From Emticicia sp051209875 (GTDB lineage Bacteria > Bacteroidota > Bacteroidia > Cytophagales > Spirosomataceae): a DNA stretch of 64,000 bases. The notes under the pieces are model-generated. The model was not told the DNA's origin. It searched no databases and saw only the letters and a list, made by a program, of their open reading frames with translations. Location of the stretch: assembly GCF_051209875.1 (NCBI RefSeq), contig NZ_JBNTQY010000001.1, positions 3,348,001 to 3,412,000 of the forward strand, read 5' to 3'. The position numbers and the translations under genes were made by a program. Positions 26,114 to 34,646 of this stretch are shown piece after piece (within the stretch, counting starts at the first letter, position 1; each line of letters opens with the position of its first letter).

Positions 26114-27958
26114 TTATCGAAGTGGTACAATCGAAGGTGCAGAAATATCAAAATCTCGGAGCCTTAAAGGCTGTGAACCATCGAAAGCAAAACGAAAAGC
26201 AGAAGTAATATCTGGGATATTTGGGTAATATCCCAAGCGAATTTGAAAAGTATTGATGGTAAGGTTTTCATTTCTTAAACGAAATCCAATTCCATAACCT
26301 TGATATAACCTACTGGAAATCAATGATTTATCTTTTAGACTTACCAGGCCAAAATTGGCAAATGCAAAATGTGCCACTCTAAATCCAAAAATGCTTTTGT
26401 ATGAAAACAAAACAGATTCAAAACCAAGTGTCAATCTTTTATCACCTCTCAAACTTTCGCTATTGACACCCAAAATTCCATCATTTCCACTGATATTTAG
26501 ATAATCTAAGGCATCACGATTAAGTCCATAAGTAAATCCCAAATTAATAAATTGACGTCCATTAGCTTTGCCAAATTTCATTAATTTACTGAAATAAAAA
26601 CTTTGAATACCGATTGTTCCTTGTTGTATTTCTTTTTGTTTAAGGTAAGTCCCTGCATTTGCCAAAGCATAAAAATAACCCTGATTTTTGTGTAAATACA
26701 TCCCTCTTGCAAACTGTACTCCCGCATAATTTCTATTACCAAATTCGGTATTTTCAGTACCAAAAGTCAATGAAAATAAATTTCCAATAGGAACGTCTTC
26801 TGTACGTCCAAAACCATAAATCAATATATCACGTTGATAATTACGATTAGAATACCCGATACTTCCAAGCCAAGTGGTACGATTCCAGTAAATTTTATTG
26901 GTATCAGCTCTTACTTCAGGACGCTTGGTATAGTCAAAACTGCTTCTTCTAGCTGCAATTATGATACGTTTGTTTGGATTTAAACCAACTATTTTGAACG
27001 ATCGCCCATACCACACATCCGAATAAAAACTACCTACTTGATAAACCAATGAACTATCTATATTATTGATTATCAATCTTTTATACTCTCTTACTTTGAC
27101 GTAACCAAGTTCAAATGAGCCTGCATTACGGGTTTCTGTAGTTAAAAAGGAACGATTTATTCTCGCAGCAAATTGCGTTAAATCACGCTCATAAATAGCC
27201 CTTACTTGTCCTGTAATAAAAGTTTTACCAATATATGGAATTGTATATATACTTCGTAATCCTAATCTTTGGTAAGGGTCATCAGCTCGCCATGTTATTT
27301 TATTTAGAAATGAATGTCCACGCCCTTGAAAATTTCTATCTTCCACCCCAAAAACAAAATTATTCAATCCATTTGCCGAAACATCAAAATTGATTGACCA
27401 AACATCTTGTATCAATATCAAAATATCAACCATCCATTTGACATCTTTTCGTTCAACCACTAAAATACGGGCATCATGAATGATCGCATTAGCTCTTAAT
27501 AATCGTTCATTATCTTTTAAAGTTTTTGGATTGAGAAGGTCACCTTCTTTAAAGAGAAGAAAAGATTGTCGAATCACTCGTTCACGGGTATTATAATGAA
27601 ACGTTTTGCTGGCAAAATGCTCAATTTTATTTCCTTTTCGGGTAGTATCATTGACACTAGGACCAAATATTTCAAGCTTTTTAATTAAAATTTTACCTAT
27701 AACTTTTCCATCATATTTTTCAAAAGGGTTAATTTCTAATTTGTTTATTTCTTTTTTTTGAGCGTTAGTATTATACACATCTCTAAAAACAGCACCATAA
27801 ATCTCACGCCCTACTCGGCTTTTAGTCATTCGTTGTTTCAATCTTGCATACATTACACTATCCTCCACAGATTTTCCACTGTCAAGGCTGTCGGCTCTAC
27901 TTTTTTGTGCCAAGCTTACTTGAGTAATAAAAAACAATATAGCCACTATGAACTTCAT
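26114..27958 (-). CDS. Outer-membrane beta-barrel protein, BamA/TamA (Omp85)-like
   Basis: A 614-residue protein with signal peptide about 1-18 (VSLAQ). Residues about 75-180 resemble POTRA units (IGKILIKKLEIFGPSV ... RERVIRQSFLLFKEGDLLNPKTLKDNERLLR), and the rest alternates as a beta-barrel with blocks such as WRADDPYQRLGLRSIYTIPYIGK. The C-terminus ends in LR without a terminal aromatic. Omp85 proteins insert or export outer-membrane proteins; with one or two POTRA units this is closer to accessory Bacteroidota members than to BamA itself. It is monocistronic and divergent from maf. Confidence 0.78.
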   Translation of the reverse strand: MKFIVAILFFITQVSLAQKSRADSLDSGKSVEDSVMYARLKQRMTKSRVGREIYGAVFRDVYNTNAQKKEINKLEINPFEKYDGKVIGKILIKKLEIFGPSVNDTTRKGNKIEHFASKTFHYNTRERVIRQSFLLFKEGDLLNPKTLKDNERLLRANAIIHDARILVVERKDVKWMVDILILIQDVWSINFDVSANGLNNFVFGVEDRNFQGRGHSFLNKITWRADDPYQRLGLRSIYTIPYIGKTFITGQVRAIYERDLTQFAARINRSFLTTETRNAGSFELGYVKVREYKRLIINNIDSSLVYQVGSFYSDVWYGRSFKIVGLNPNKRIIIAARRSSFDYTKRPEVRADTNKIYWNRTTWLGSIGYSNRNYQRDILIYGFGRTEDVPIGNLFSLTFGTENTEFGNRNYAGVQFARGMYLHKNQGYFYALANAGTYLKQKEIQQGTIGIQSFYFSKLMKFGKANGRQFINLGFTYGLNRDALDYLNISGNDGILGVNSESLRGDKRLTLGFESVLFSYKSIFGFRVAHFAFANFGLVSLKDKSLISSRLYQGYGIGFRLRNENLTINTFQIRLGYYPNIPDITSAFRFAFDGSQPLRLRDFDISAPSIVPLR

Positions 27959-28095
27959 TCCTAAATTACTGATTTTTAATCAATCTACTTACTTTTCAAG
28001 ACATAAGCAATTTATATTCAAATTAGAATTATGATTTGTACGGATTTATTGCTTAAAAATAGTTTATTTCGTCTTTTGAAAACATATTATAAAGA

Positions 28096-28671
28096 ATGAA
28101 ATTATCAAAACCTTTAGTTTTAGCCTCTAATTCTCCACGCCGTAAAGAAATCATGCACAATGCTGGATATGACTTTTCGGTGAAAGTAATTCCGACCGAT
28201 GAAAGTTTTTCGAGTGATATGCTCGTCGAAGAAGTGCCAATCTTTTTAGCTAAAACCAAGGCTGAATGTTTTAGAAAAGATTTAAAAGATGAAATCATTC
28301 TTTGTGCAGATACCGTTGTTATTGTTGATAATGAGATACTTAACAAACCAGCAAATGTAGCTGAAGCTACCGAAATGCTAAAAAAACAGAGTGGTAGAGT
28401 GCATAAGGTCGTTACTGGTGTTTGCATTATGACCCAAGAAGAAACGATTTTATTTTCAGATACCACTTTTGTATATTTCAAAGAATTGACTGATTGGGAA
28501 ATTGATTACTATATCGAAAGATGCAAACCATTTGATAAAGCAGGCAGTTATGGAGTACAGGACTTCATTGGAATGATTGGAATACCTCGCATCGAAGGAT
28601 CTTTTTATACAGTCATGGGTCTACCTATTCATCGGGTTTATGAAGCATTAGAAAAGTATTTAGTATTGTAA
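28096..28671 (+). CDS. maf: Maf-like nucleotide pyrophosphatase
   Basis: A 191-residue cytoplasmic protein with the Maf signature LASNSPRRKEIMHNAGYDF (about 10-28), the conserved ILCADTVVIVDNEILNKP near 72-90, and the C-terminal GSYGVQDFIGMIGIPRIEGSFYTVMGLP. Maf enzymes hydrolyse non-canonical nucleoside triphosphates (dTTP/UTP or m7GTP types), a house-cleaning role sometimes coupled to septum control. The length is standard. Confidence 0.94.
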   Translation: MKLSKPLVLASNSPRRKEIMHNAGYDFSVKVIPTDESFSSDMLVEEVPIFLAKTKAECFRKDLKDEIILCADTVVIVDNEILNKPANVAEATEMLKKQSGRVHKVVTGVCIMTQEETILFSDTTFVYFKELTDWEIDYYIERCKPFDKAGSYGVQDFIGMIGIPRIEGSFYTVMGLPIHRVYEALEKYLVL

Positions 28672-28745
28672 ATCAAATTTCTAATTTGTGTATCGCTTAA
28701 CCACAATTGAAGCAATTGTAAACAAAATACTTTAACTTATTACCT

Positions 28746-31532
28746 ATGAAATCTTATATTTTATATTTATTTATTTTCTTTTTTGGTTTACAAGAGGCTT
28801 ATAGTCAATTAGTTACAACTGATTCTTACTTTCCCAATGGAGATAATAATTTTACCATCATTTTTGATTTAAAACAAGCAAAAGATACTCGTGCAGCAGG
28901 ACTTTTAGGCAAAACTTCTGATATTTATTTATGGTCAGGTGCAGGAACAGCAGATAATGCCTTCGAATATCAACCAACTGGACAAACAAATTTCTCAGTT
29001 CCTTTTGAATTAGGCAAAATGACTTCTCTTGGCAATGATCGATGGAGTATTAAAATCAAGCCAAGAGATTATTTTAAAGTTCCTGCAGATAAGTTGATCA
29101 AAAAACTGGGTCTGTTGCTCAAAAGTGGTGATGGACGATCTCAAACGGAAGATTTTATCTTATCATTATATGATAATAAACTCTATTATAAAGTTATAGA
29201 ACCTGACTTAAACACTTTTTTTGAAGAAAATGAGACCATAAAAATTAGCCTCAAAACCTCAAAAAAAGCTGATAAAATTACGTTTGCATTCAATACTACA
29301 AGAACTGATTTTATTTCACATCTTGATATAAATAATTTTGTGAGCAAAAATACAGATTCAGTAAAAATTTCAATGTCTCCCACACCAAAAAATATGTTTC
29401 TTCAAATCAAAAGGGATAATGAAGAAATAATTGACGAAATTATATTTAAAATCAAACCTAAATTAAATATCTTGAATCTTCCACCAAACATCAAAGACGG
29501 CATCAATTACATCAATGATAACACCGTTACTTTTTCATTTTATGCCCCACAAAAAAGTTTTGTTTATCTCGTTGGAGACTTTAATAATTGGCAAGTAAAT
29601 CCCGATTATTTAATGAATCAAACACCAGATGGCAATCGTTATTGGTTGACTGTCAATAATTTAGAAAAAGGTAAAGAATATGCTTTTCAGTATTATATAG
29701 ATTATAAAATTGCCGTAGGCGACCCTTTTTGTGAGAAAATTCTTGACCCAAAATTTGATAAAGCAATTCCTTCGACCTCGTATCCAAATCTAAAATTATA
29801 TCCTGCAAATAATCCTTTTGGCGGAACGGTTTCAGTTTTACAAACTGGGCAAGCCGCTTATGAATGGAAAGTAAAAGATTTTAAACGTCCTGCGAAAGAG
29901 AATTTGGTAATTTATGAGCTTTTAGTTCGAGATTTTATTAATTCCCGAAGGTACAAAGAAGTAGCTGACTCGATTGCTTATTTCAAGCGTTTGGGCATAA
30001 ATTCCATCGAATTAATGCCAATAAATGAGTTTACTGCAAACGATTCGTGGGGCTATAATCCAACCTATTATACCGCCCCGGATAAGGCTTATGGCACAAA
30101 AGATGATCTAAAATTTTTGATTGATAAATGCCATGAAAATGGCATTGCAGTCATTTTTGATGTGGTTTTCAACCATGCTGACCTCGAATTCCCTTATGCA
30201 AAAGCCTATTGGAATGGATCTCAACCATCCGCTGATAGTCCGTTTTTGAATCAAAAGGCTACACATCCTTACTCCGTTTTCTTTGATTTTAATCATGAAA
30301 GTATTGCTACACAAGCTTATTTCGATAAAGTATTAGAATTTTGGTTAAAGGAATATAAAATTGATGGCTATCGTTTCGACCTATCAAAAGGTTTTACTCA
30401 AAAACTCACCGACCCTAATGTTGGTCTATGGAGTCAATATGATGCAAGCAGAATTAAACTTTTGAAGCGTTTTTATGATAAAATTCGAGTTTATGACAAA
30501 GACTGTTACTTGATTTTGGAGCATTTAGCCGAAAATAGTGAAGAAGTAGAATTAGCCGACTATGGATTTATGCTTTGGGCCAACATGAATGGAAATATAA
30601 GAAACATGATCAAAGGCACAAATAATAGCCTTACAGGGCTAAGTTATTTAGATAGAAATTGGCGTGAACCCAACTTGGTTAGTTATATGGAAAGCCATGA
30701 CGAAGAACGTATTGTTTATGATGCGGTGAATAATGGCAAAAATGAAGTTAAAAACCTAAATACTGTTCTTGAGCGAGCAAAAGCGGCAGCAGCATTATTT
30801 TTTGCATATCCTGGGCCAAAAATGCTATGGCAATTTGGAGAATTTGGCTATGATATAAGTATTGATTTTAATGGACGGACTGGTGTAAAACCTCAAAAAT
30901 GGGAGTATTTGAAAGATGTAAATCGTCTAAAACTATTCAAAGTTTACGCCGAATTGATTAAACTTAAAACTACTCAAGCAGCATTTTTATCGAAAGATTT
31001 TAGAGAATCAACAAGTGGAATTGTGAAACAAGTAGCATTGAATCATCCATCTATGAATGTTCGTATTATAGCAAACTTTGGATTAGGTGCTGAAAAGGGA
31101 ATTATAAATTTTGAATCAACTGGGAAGTGGTATGATTATTTTACTGGTACCGAAATAAATATCAGTGAAACAAACCCTGAAATAAATTTGGCAGCAGGAG
31201 AATTTCATGTTTTTACCAATGTTAAACTACCAACTCCTGAGGCTAACTTAGTTCCTTGGCAAGGAATAACTACAATTACTGCCAATGAAATTCCAATACA
31301 AAATTCAAGATTTCAAGTTTACCCAAATCCAACAACTGACCGAGTAACTTTGAAGCTAAATGGAGAAAAAACACAGATTTCCTTAGAAGATTTGTGGGGA
31401 AAAACATTGTTTACTACCCAAACTAAGGAAATTGAACCAATCCTTGATTTATCCAATTTACCAGAAGGAATGTATTTGATTAAAACAGCCCAAAAAGGAA
31501 AAACAAGAACAACCAAAATAATCAAGAATTAA
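28746..31532 (+). CDS. GH13 alpha-amylase-family enzyme with T9SS sorting domain
   Basis: A 928-residue secreted protein. Signal peptide about 1-20. An N-terminal beta region (20-240) precedes a CBM48-like module (about 260-340, FVYLVGDFNNWQVNP). The GH13 barrel (about 380-790) has FDVVFNHAD, YRFDLSKGF (nucleophile Asp near 545), LILEHLAEN (acid/base Glu near 593) and ESHDEER (third Asp near 652). The C-terminal ~75 residues (VYPNPTTDRVTLKL ... GMYLIKTAQKGKTRTTKIIKN) are a type A T9SS sorting domain, so the enzyme is exported through type IX secretion to the cell surface or medium. It probably degrades starch or glycogen. A REP-like element follows directly. Confidence 0.94.
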   Translation: MKSYILYLFIFFFGLQEAYSQLVTTDSYFPNGDNNFTIIFDLKQAKDTRAAGLLGKTSDIYLWSGAGTADNAFEYQPTGQTNFSVPFELGKMTSLGNDRWSIKIKPRDYFKVPADKLIKKLGLLLKSGDGRSQTEDFILSLYDNKLYYKVIEPDLNTFFEENETIKISLKTSKKADKITFAFNTTRTDFISHLDINNFVSKNTDSVKISMSPTPKNMFLQIKRDNEEIIDEIIFKIKPKLNILNLPPNIKDGINYINDNTVTFSFYAPQKSFVYLVGDFNNWQVNPDYLMNQTPDGNRYWLTVNNLEKGKEYAFQYYIDYKIAVGDPFCEKILDPKFDKAIPSTSYPNLKLYPANNPFGGTVSVLQTGQAAYEWKVKDFKRPAKENLVIYELLVRDFINSRRYKEVADSIAYFKRLGINSIELMPINEFTANDSWGYNPTYYTAPDKAYGTKDDLKFLIDKCHENGIAVIFDVVFNHADLEFPYAKAYWNGSQPSADSPFLNQKATHPYSVFFDFNHESIATQAYFDKVLEFWLKEYKIDGYRFDLSKGFTQKLTDPNVGLWSQYDASRIKLLKRFYDKIRVYDKDCYLILEHLAENSEEVELADYGFMLWANMNGNIRNMIKGTNNSLTGLSYLDRNWREPNLVSYMESHDEERIVYDAVNNGKNEVKNLNTVLERAKAAAALFFAYPGPKMLWQFGEFGYDISIDFNGRTGVKPQKWEYLKDVNRLKLFKVYAELIKLKTTQAAFLSKDFRESTSGIVKQVALNHPSMNVRIIANFGLGAEKGIINFESTGKWYDYFTGTEINISETNPEINLAAGEFHVFTNVKLPTPEANLVPWQGITTITANEIPIQNSRFQVYPNPTTDRVTLKLNGEKTQISLEDLWGKTLFTTQTKEIEPILDLSNLPEGMYLIKTAQKGKTRTTKIIKN

Positions 31533-31600
31533 TGTAGAACGAGTTTCCTAACTCGTTTGTTATTTAACGAAAAAAGATGGATTAGGAAATCCGTCCTACA
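31533..31600. repeat. REP-like element, two facing palindromic arms
   Basis: The left arm TGTAGAACGAGTTTCCTAAC begins at 31533. The right arm at 31579-31600 is its diverged reverse complement, ending GTCCTACA. Each arm is itself a hairpin (ACGAGTTTCC/TAACTCGT type). It begins immediately after the amylase stop codon. The layout is like the paired REP units mobilised by RAYT transposases in other bacteria. Confidence 0.7.
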
Positions 31601-31610
31601 AAATCAAAAT

Positions 31611-31856
31611 ATGAGCAAAGACGACTTAGTGATATATTATAACGAACCTGATGAAAAGGTATATGTAAAAGTTCCCCCAGGATACGAAACACAGTACCAA
31701 CTTTCCAATTTATCAGGCAAGATTTTGCAAGAAGCTGTACATGAAAAAGCTTTGCATGACTTTGACTTATCGGGTCTTCCCGAAGGCATTTATTTTGTAA
31801 TTGTCAACCAAGACGATGTGATTAGGTCGAAAAAAATTATAAGGAATCTTGACTAA
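31611..31856 (+). CDS. Stand-alone T9SS sorting-domain-like small protein
   Basis: An 81-residue protein from the ATG at 31611. An in-frame start at 31557 would lie inside the REP-like element and is rejected. The sequence (YQLSNLSGKILQEA, DFDLSGLPEGIYFVIVNQ, RSKKIIRNLD) has the pattern of a type A T9SS C-terminal sorting domain and resembles the end of the amylase just upstream. There is no signal peptide and no cargo domain. It might be a detached duplicate of a sorting domain, a decoy or regulator of sorting, or a pseudogene remnant. The intact reading frame argues against recent decay. Confidence 0.65.
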   Translation: MSKDDLVIYYNEPDEKVYVKVPPGYETQYQLSNLSGKILQEAVHEKALHDFDLSGLPEGIYFVIVNQDDVIRSKKIIRNLD

Positions 31857-31882
31857 TAGAAATGTAAAAAATATCATTCTTA

Positions 31883-31913
31883 TTTGAATTAAGAGCAAAA
31901 TCTTATAAATTTG
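31883..31913 (+). promoter_or_regulatory. Promoter of the Uma2 gene
   Basis: TTTG (31883-31886), a 19-bp spacer and TAAATTTG (31906-31913) match the Bacteroidota consensus exactly. Transcription would begin near 31919, 12 bases before the start codon. Confidence 0.65.
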
Positions 31914-31930
31914 ACTAAAACATTAAGATT

Positions 31931-32485
31931 ATGACGGCAATAAGTGGAGCTGAAAACCCTATATCGACATTTCCAAAAACCTTAGAAGAGTTTTTGGAAT
32001 GGGAGCCTGAAGATGGTTTCAAGTACGAATGGAATGATGGGGAAATCATACAATTTACTGGGATGGATAGAAAACATCTTTTTATTTTTGAAGCAATTAA
32101 TGACCTTTTTATTGCAAAGGGGCTTTGGAAAACAGGTACTTTAGTTGCTGAACAAAATATAATGCTAACTGGTATTCAAATGCGACGACCTGATATTGTA
32201 TATTTTACCAAAACACAGGTAAAAAACATGAAAGATTTCGAGGTTATTCCCGACTTTGTAATTGAGATTATTTCAACGTATGATAACTTAAATAAAGTGG
32301 AAGAAAAAATAACTGAATATTTTAAGGCTGGAGTAAAAGTTATATGGAATATCCTTCCTGAACAAAAATTGATTTATGTATATACTTCACGCAAACAAGT
32401 ACAAATTTGTATGGATGATGATATTTGCTCGGCAAAACCTGTTTTGCCTGAGTTTGCGATAAAAGTAAGTGAAATTTTTGTTTAA
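31931..32485 (+). CDS. Uma2 family (DUF820) restriction-endonuclease-fold protein
   Basis: A 184-residue protein of the Uma2 family, a PD-(D/E)xK nuclease fold widespread in cyanobacteria and Bacteroidota. Visible landmarks are LEEFLEWEPEDGFKYEWNDGEII, RRPDIVYFTK near 98 and PDFVIEIISTYDNLNKVEEKI near 115-135, which hold the acidic active-site residues. No signal peptide. Its biological role is not established. It has its own consensus promoter and shares a bidirectional terminator with convergent rho. Confidence 0.9.
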   Translation: MTAISGAENPISTFPKTLEEFLEWEPEDGFKYEWNDGEIIQFTGMDRKHLFIFEAINDLFIAKGLWKTGTLVAEQNIMLTGIQMRRPDIVYFTKTQVKNMKDFEVIPDFVIEIISTYDNLNKVEEKITEYFKAGVKVIWNILPEQKLIYVYTSRKQVQICMDDDICSAKPVLPEFAIKVSEIFV

Positions 32486-32500
32486 AAATTATTAACAATT

Positions 32501-32540
32501 AAAAAAGCCCTTTCAATCAAAAATTGAAAGGGCTTTTTTT
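32501..32540. terminator. Bidirectional terminator between the Uma2 gene and rho
   Basis: AAAAAAGCCCTTTCAAT (32501-32517) pairs with ATTGAAAGGGCTTTTTTT (32523-32540). The symmetric A and T tracts serve both convergent genes, although the minus-strand gene it would terminate encodes Rho. Confidence 0.9.
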
Positions 32541-32555
32541 GTACATCATGTATTT

Positions 32556-34262
32556 TTATCTATTCATTGTCAATAAAAACTCTTCATTATTACGAGTTCC
32601 TTTCATTTTGTCAAGTAAGAACTCCATCGTTTCCATTGGGTTCATATCTGCCATGTATTTGCGGAGCAACCAAACTTTTTGAAGTGTATCTTTATCCATC
32701 AATAAATCTTCACGACGAGTACCAGATGCCAAAATATCAATGGCAGGATAAACACGTTTGTTAGATAATTTACGGTCAAGTTGGAGTTCCATATTACCAG
32801 TTCCTTTAAATTCTTCAAAGATAACCTCATCCATTTTCGAGCCAGTATCAATCAAGGCGGTAGCGATAATAGTCAGAGAACCGCCATGTTCTACATTACG
32901 AGCCGCACCGAAGAAACGTTTTGGTTTGTGAAGAGCATTGGCATCAACACCACCCGAAAGAATTTTACCAGATGAAGGAATAACAGTATTGTAGGCACGA
33001 GCCAAACGAGTAATCGAATCAAGCAAAATTACAACATCGTGTCCACACTCAACCAAGCGTTTTGCTTTCTCCAACACTACACCCGAAACTTTTACGTGAC
33101 GGTCGGCAGTTTCATCGAAAGTTGAAGCAATAACCTCAGCACGCACACTGCGTTGCATATCTGTTACCTCTTCTGGACGCTCATCAATCAACAAAATAAT
33201 CAAATAAATTTCAGGGTGATTACGAGTGATCGCATTGGCAATTTCTTTCAAAAGCACCGTTTTACCAGTTTTTGGTTGTGCTACAATCATTCCACGTTGA
33301 CCTTTCCCAATCGGAGCAAATAAGTCGAGTACACGAGTCGAATAAATATCTGAGCGACTGCTCAATTTGATTTGTTCTTCAGGGAAAAGTGGAGTTAGGT
33401 ATTCAAATGGAATACGGTCACGAATCTCTTCAGTTGTTTTACCATTGACTGAAAGGACTTTCAGTAGGGCAAAATACTTTTCACCTTCTTTTGGCGGGCG
33501 AATAGCTCCTTTCACAGTATCACCTGTTTTTAAGCCAAAAAGTTTGATTTGAGAAGGTGATACATATATATCATCTGGACTGGCTAAATAGTTATAATCG
33601 GCCGAACGCAAGAAACCATAACCTCCTTCTTGCATAATTTCCAAAACTCCTTCATTTTCAATAATTCCATCAAATTCTTTGATTAAATTATTGAATTGCT
33701 TTTTAATATCTTTAGTATAAGTATCAACGTAACGTTTATCTTCTTTCGGTTCTGGAACATCAGGAATAATATCCTCAGTAAGTCGAGCGAATTCATTCAT
33801 TTCAGCATCAATTGCTGCCAAATCAAAATCAACTGGCTCTTCTAAATTCAAAACAGGCTCTTCCTCATTTTCATTTACACGCATATCAGTAAATGATTCG
33901 GGCTCTGTTTTCTTAACTTTTTCAAAAGGTTTTTTATTATCAGTTTTTTTAGGAGCACTCACCGGTGCTTCATTGGCAATGGCGGTAGTATTACTTAGAA
34001 CAGGCTTTTCATCTGTTTTGGGTAAACGTTTGCGATTTTTTGCTATTTTTTCGTCATTGAAAAGTGGTTTTTCAGGGGTGACAGGTTCTATTGGAGATAC
34101 CTCTCTCGGCATATTGAAGGCAGCATTATTGGTCTGTTGCTCTAAAATTTTTTCAATCAACTCTGTTTTAGAAGCAGTTCGGACATCCTTGATGCCAAGT
34201 TCAATACAAATTTTTCTTAACTCTGAGAGAAGTTTGATGTTCAGTTCTTCTGATGTGTACAT
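32556..34262 (-). CDS. rho: Transcription termination factor Rho
   Basis: A 568-residue hexameric RNA helicase. The N-terminal SAP-like helical domain is at about 1-43 (ELRKICIELGIKDVRTASKTEL). It is followed by a long acidic, low-complexity insertion (about 50-185), then the cold-shock-like RNA-binding domain (about 200-270, EGGYGFLRSADYNY). The ATPase core has Walker A AQPKTGKTVLL near 325, LIDERPEEVTDMQRSV (Q-loop region) and VILLDSITRLARAYN (R-loop region). Rho of Escherichia coli is about 420 residues; the extra length is the insertion, as in other Bacteroidota. It has a roughly 230-nt leader if the promoter near 34500 is used. Confidence 0.97.
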   Translation of the reverse strand: MYTSEELNIKLLSELRKICIELGIKDVRTASKTELIEKILEQQTNNAAFNMPREVSPIEPVTPEKPLFNDEKIAKNRKRLPKTDEKPVLSNTTAIANEAPVSAPKKTDNKKPFEKVKKTEPESFTDMRVNENEEEPVLNLEEPVDFDLAAIDAEMNEFARLTEDIIPDVPEPKEDKRYVDTYTKDIKKQFNNLIKEFDGIIENEGVLEIMQEGGYGFLRSADYNYLASPDDIYVSPSQIKLFGLKTGDTVKGAIRPPKEGEKYFALLKVLSVNGKTTEEIRDRIPFEYLTPLFPEEQIKLSSRSDIYSTRVLDLFAPIGKGQRGMIVAQPKTGKTVLLKEIANAITRNHPEIYLIILLIDERPEEVTDMQRSVRAEVIASTFDETADRHVKVSGVVLEKAKRLVECGHDVVILLDSITRLARAYNTVIPSSGKILSGGVDANALHKPKRFFGAARNVEHGGSLTIIATALIDTGSKMDEVIFEEFKGTGNMELQLDRKLSNKRVYPAIDILASGTRREDLLMDKDTLQKVWLLRKYMADMNPMETMEFLLDKMKGTRNNEEFLLTMNR

Positions 34263-34605
34263 ACGAGAGAATTAACGATACGTTTCGATGCTATGGTTAG
34301 CGGTTAGATTTTTACAGGTGTTACTTAGAAAAGACACTTACAAGAATTTATAGAATTTATCCAAATACTTGGAGATTACTCGAAAAAAACAGAAATTTTG
34401 TTGGATACAATTGGCTGATTCAAATATGTTTGGTTCTGAGAACAGAAGAGCCGATTGAAGCGTTAGTTGGATTTGAGTGCAATGTTATAACTATTTTTTC
34501 AAATATCAATGTATTTCTTAAATATTTTTTAAAAAATATTGAGAAATTTTAAGTTTTACACTGACAATAAGTTTTATAACATTGAAAACATTTATTGACG
34601 AGTTT
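34263..34605 (-). promoter_or_regulatory. Long leader region of rho
   Basis: This gene-free stretch contains, on the minus strand, GATATTTG (plus-strand positions 34500-34507; one mismatch to TAnnTTTG), giving a predicted transcript start near 34493 and a leader of about 230 nt before rho. Upstream lies an A/T palindrome around 34515-34540. No coding frame or known riboswitch is visible. Leader-mediated autoregulation of rho is known in other bacteria and is possible here. Confidence 0.35.
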
Positions 34606-34640
34606 AAAGAGTATTCATAGCTTAGCCATGAATACTCTTT
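34606..34640 (-). terminator. Hairpin after the GH51 gene
   Basis: AAAGAGTATTCAT (34606-34618) pairs perfectly with ATGAATACTCTTT (34628-34640). It lies just beyond the arabinofuranosidase stop codon. The T tract is short in that direction, so termination may be Rho-assisted. Confidence 0.6.
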
Positions 34641-34646
34641 AAAAAT

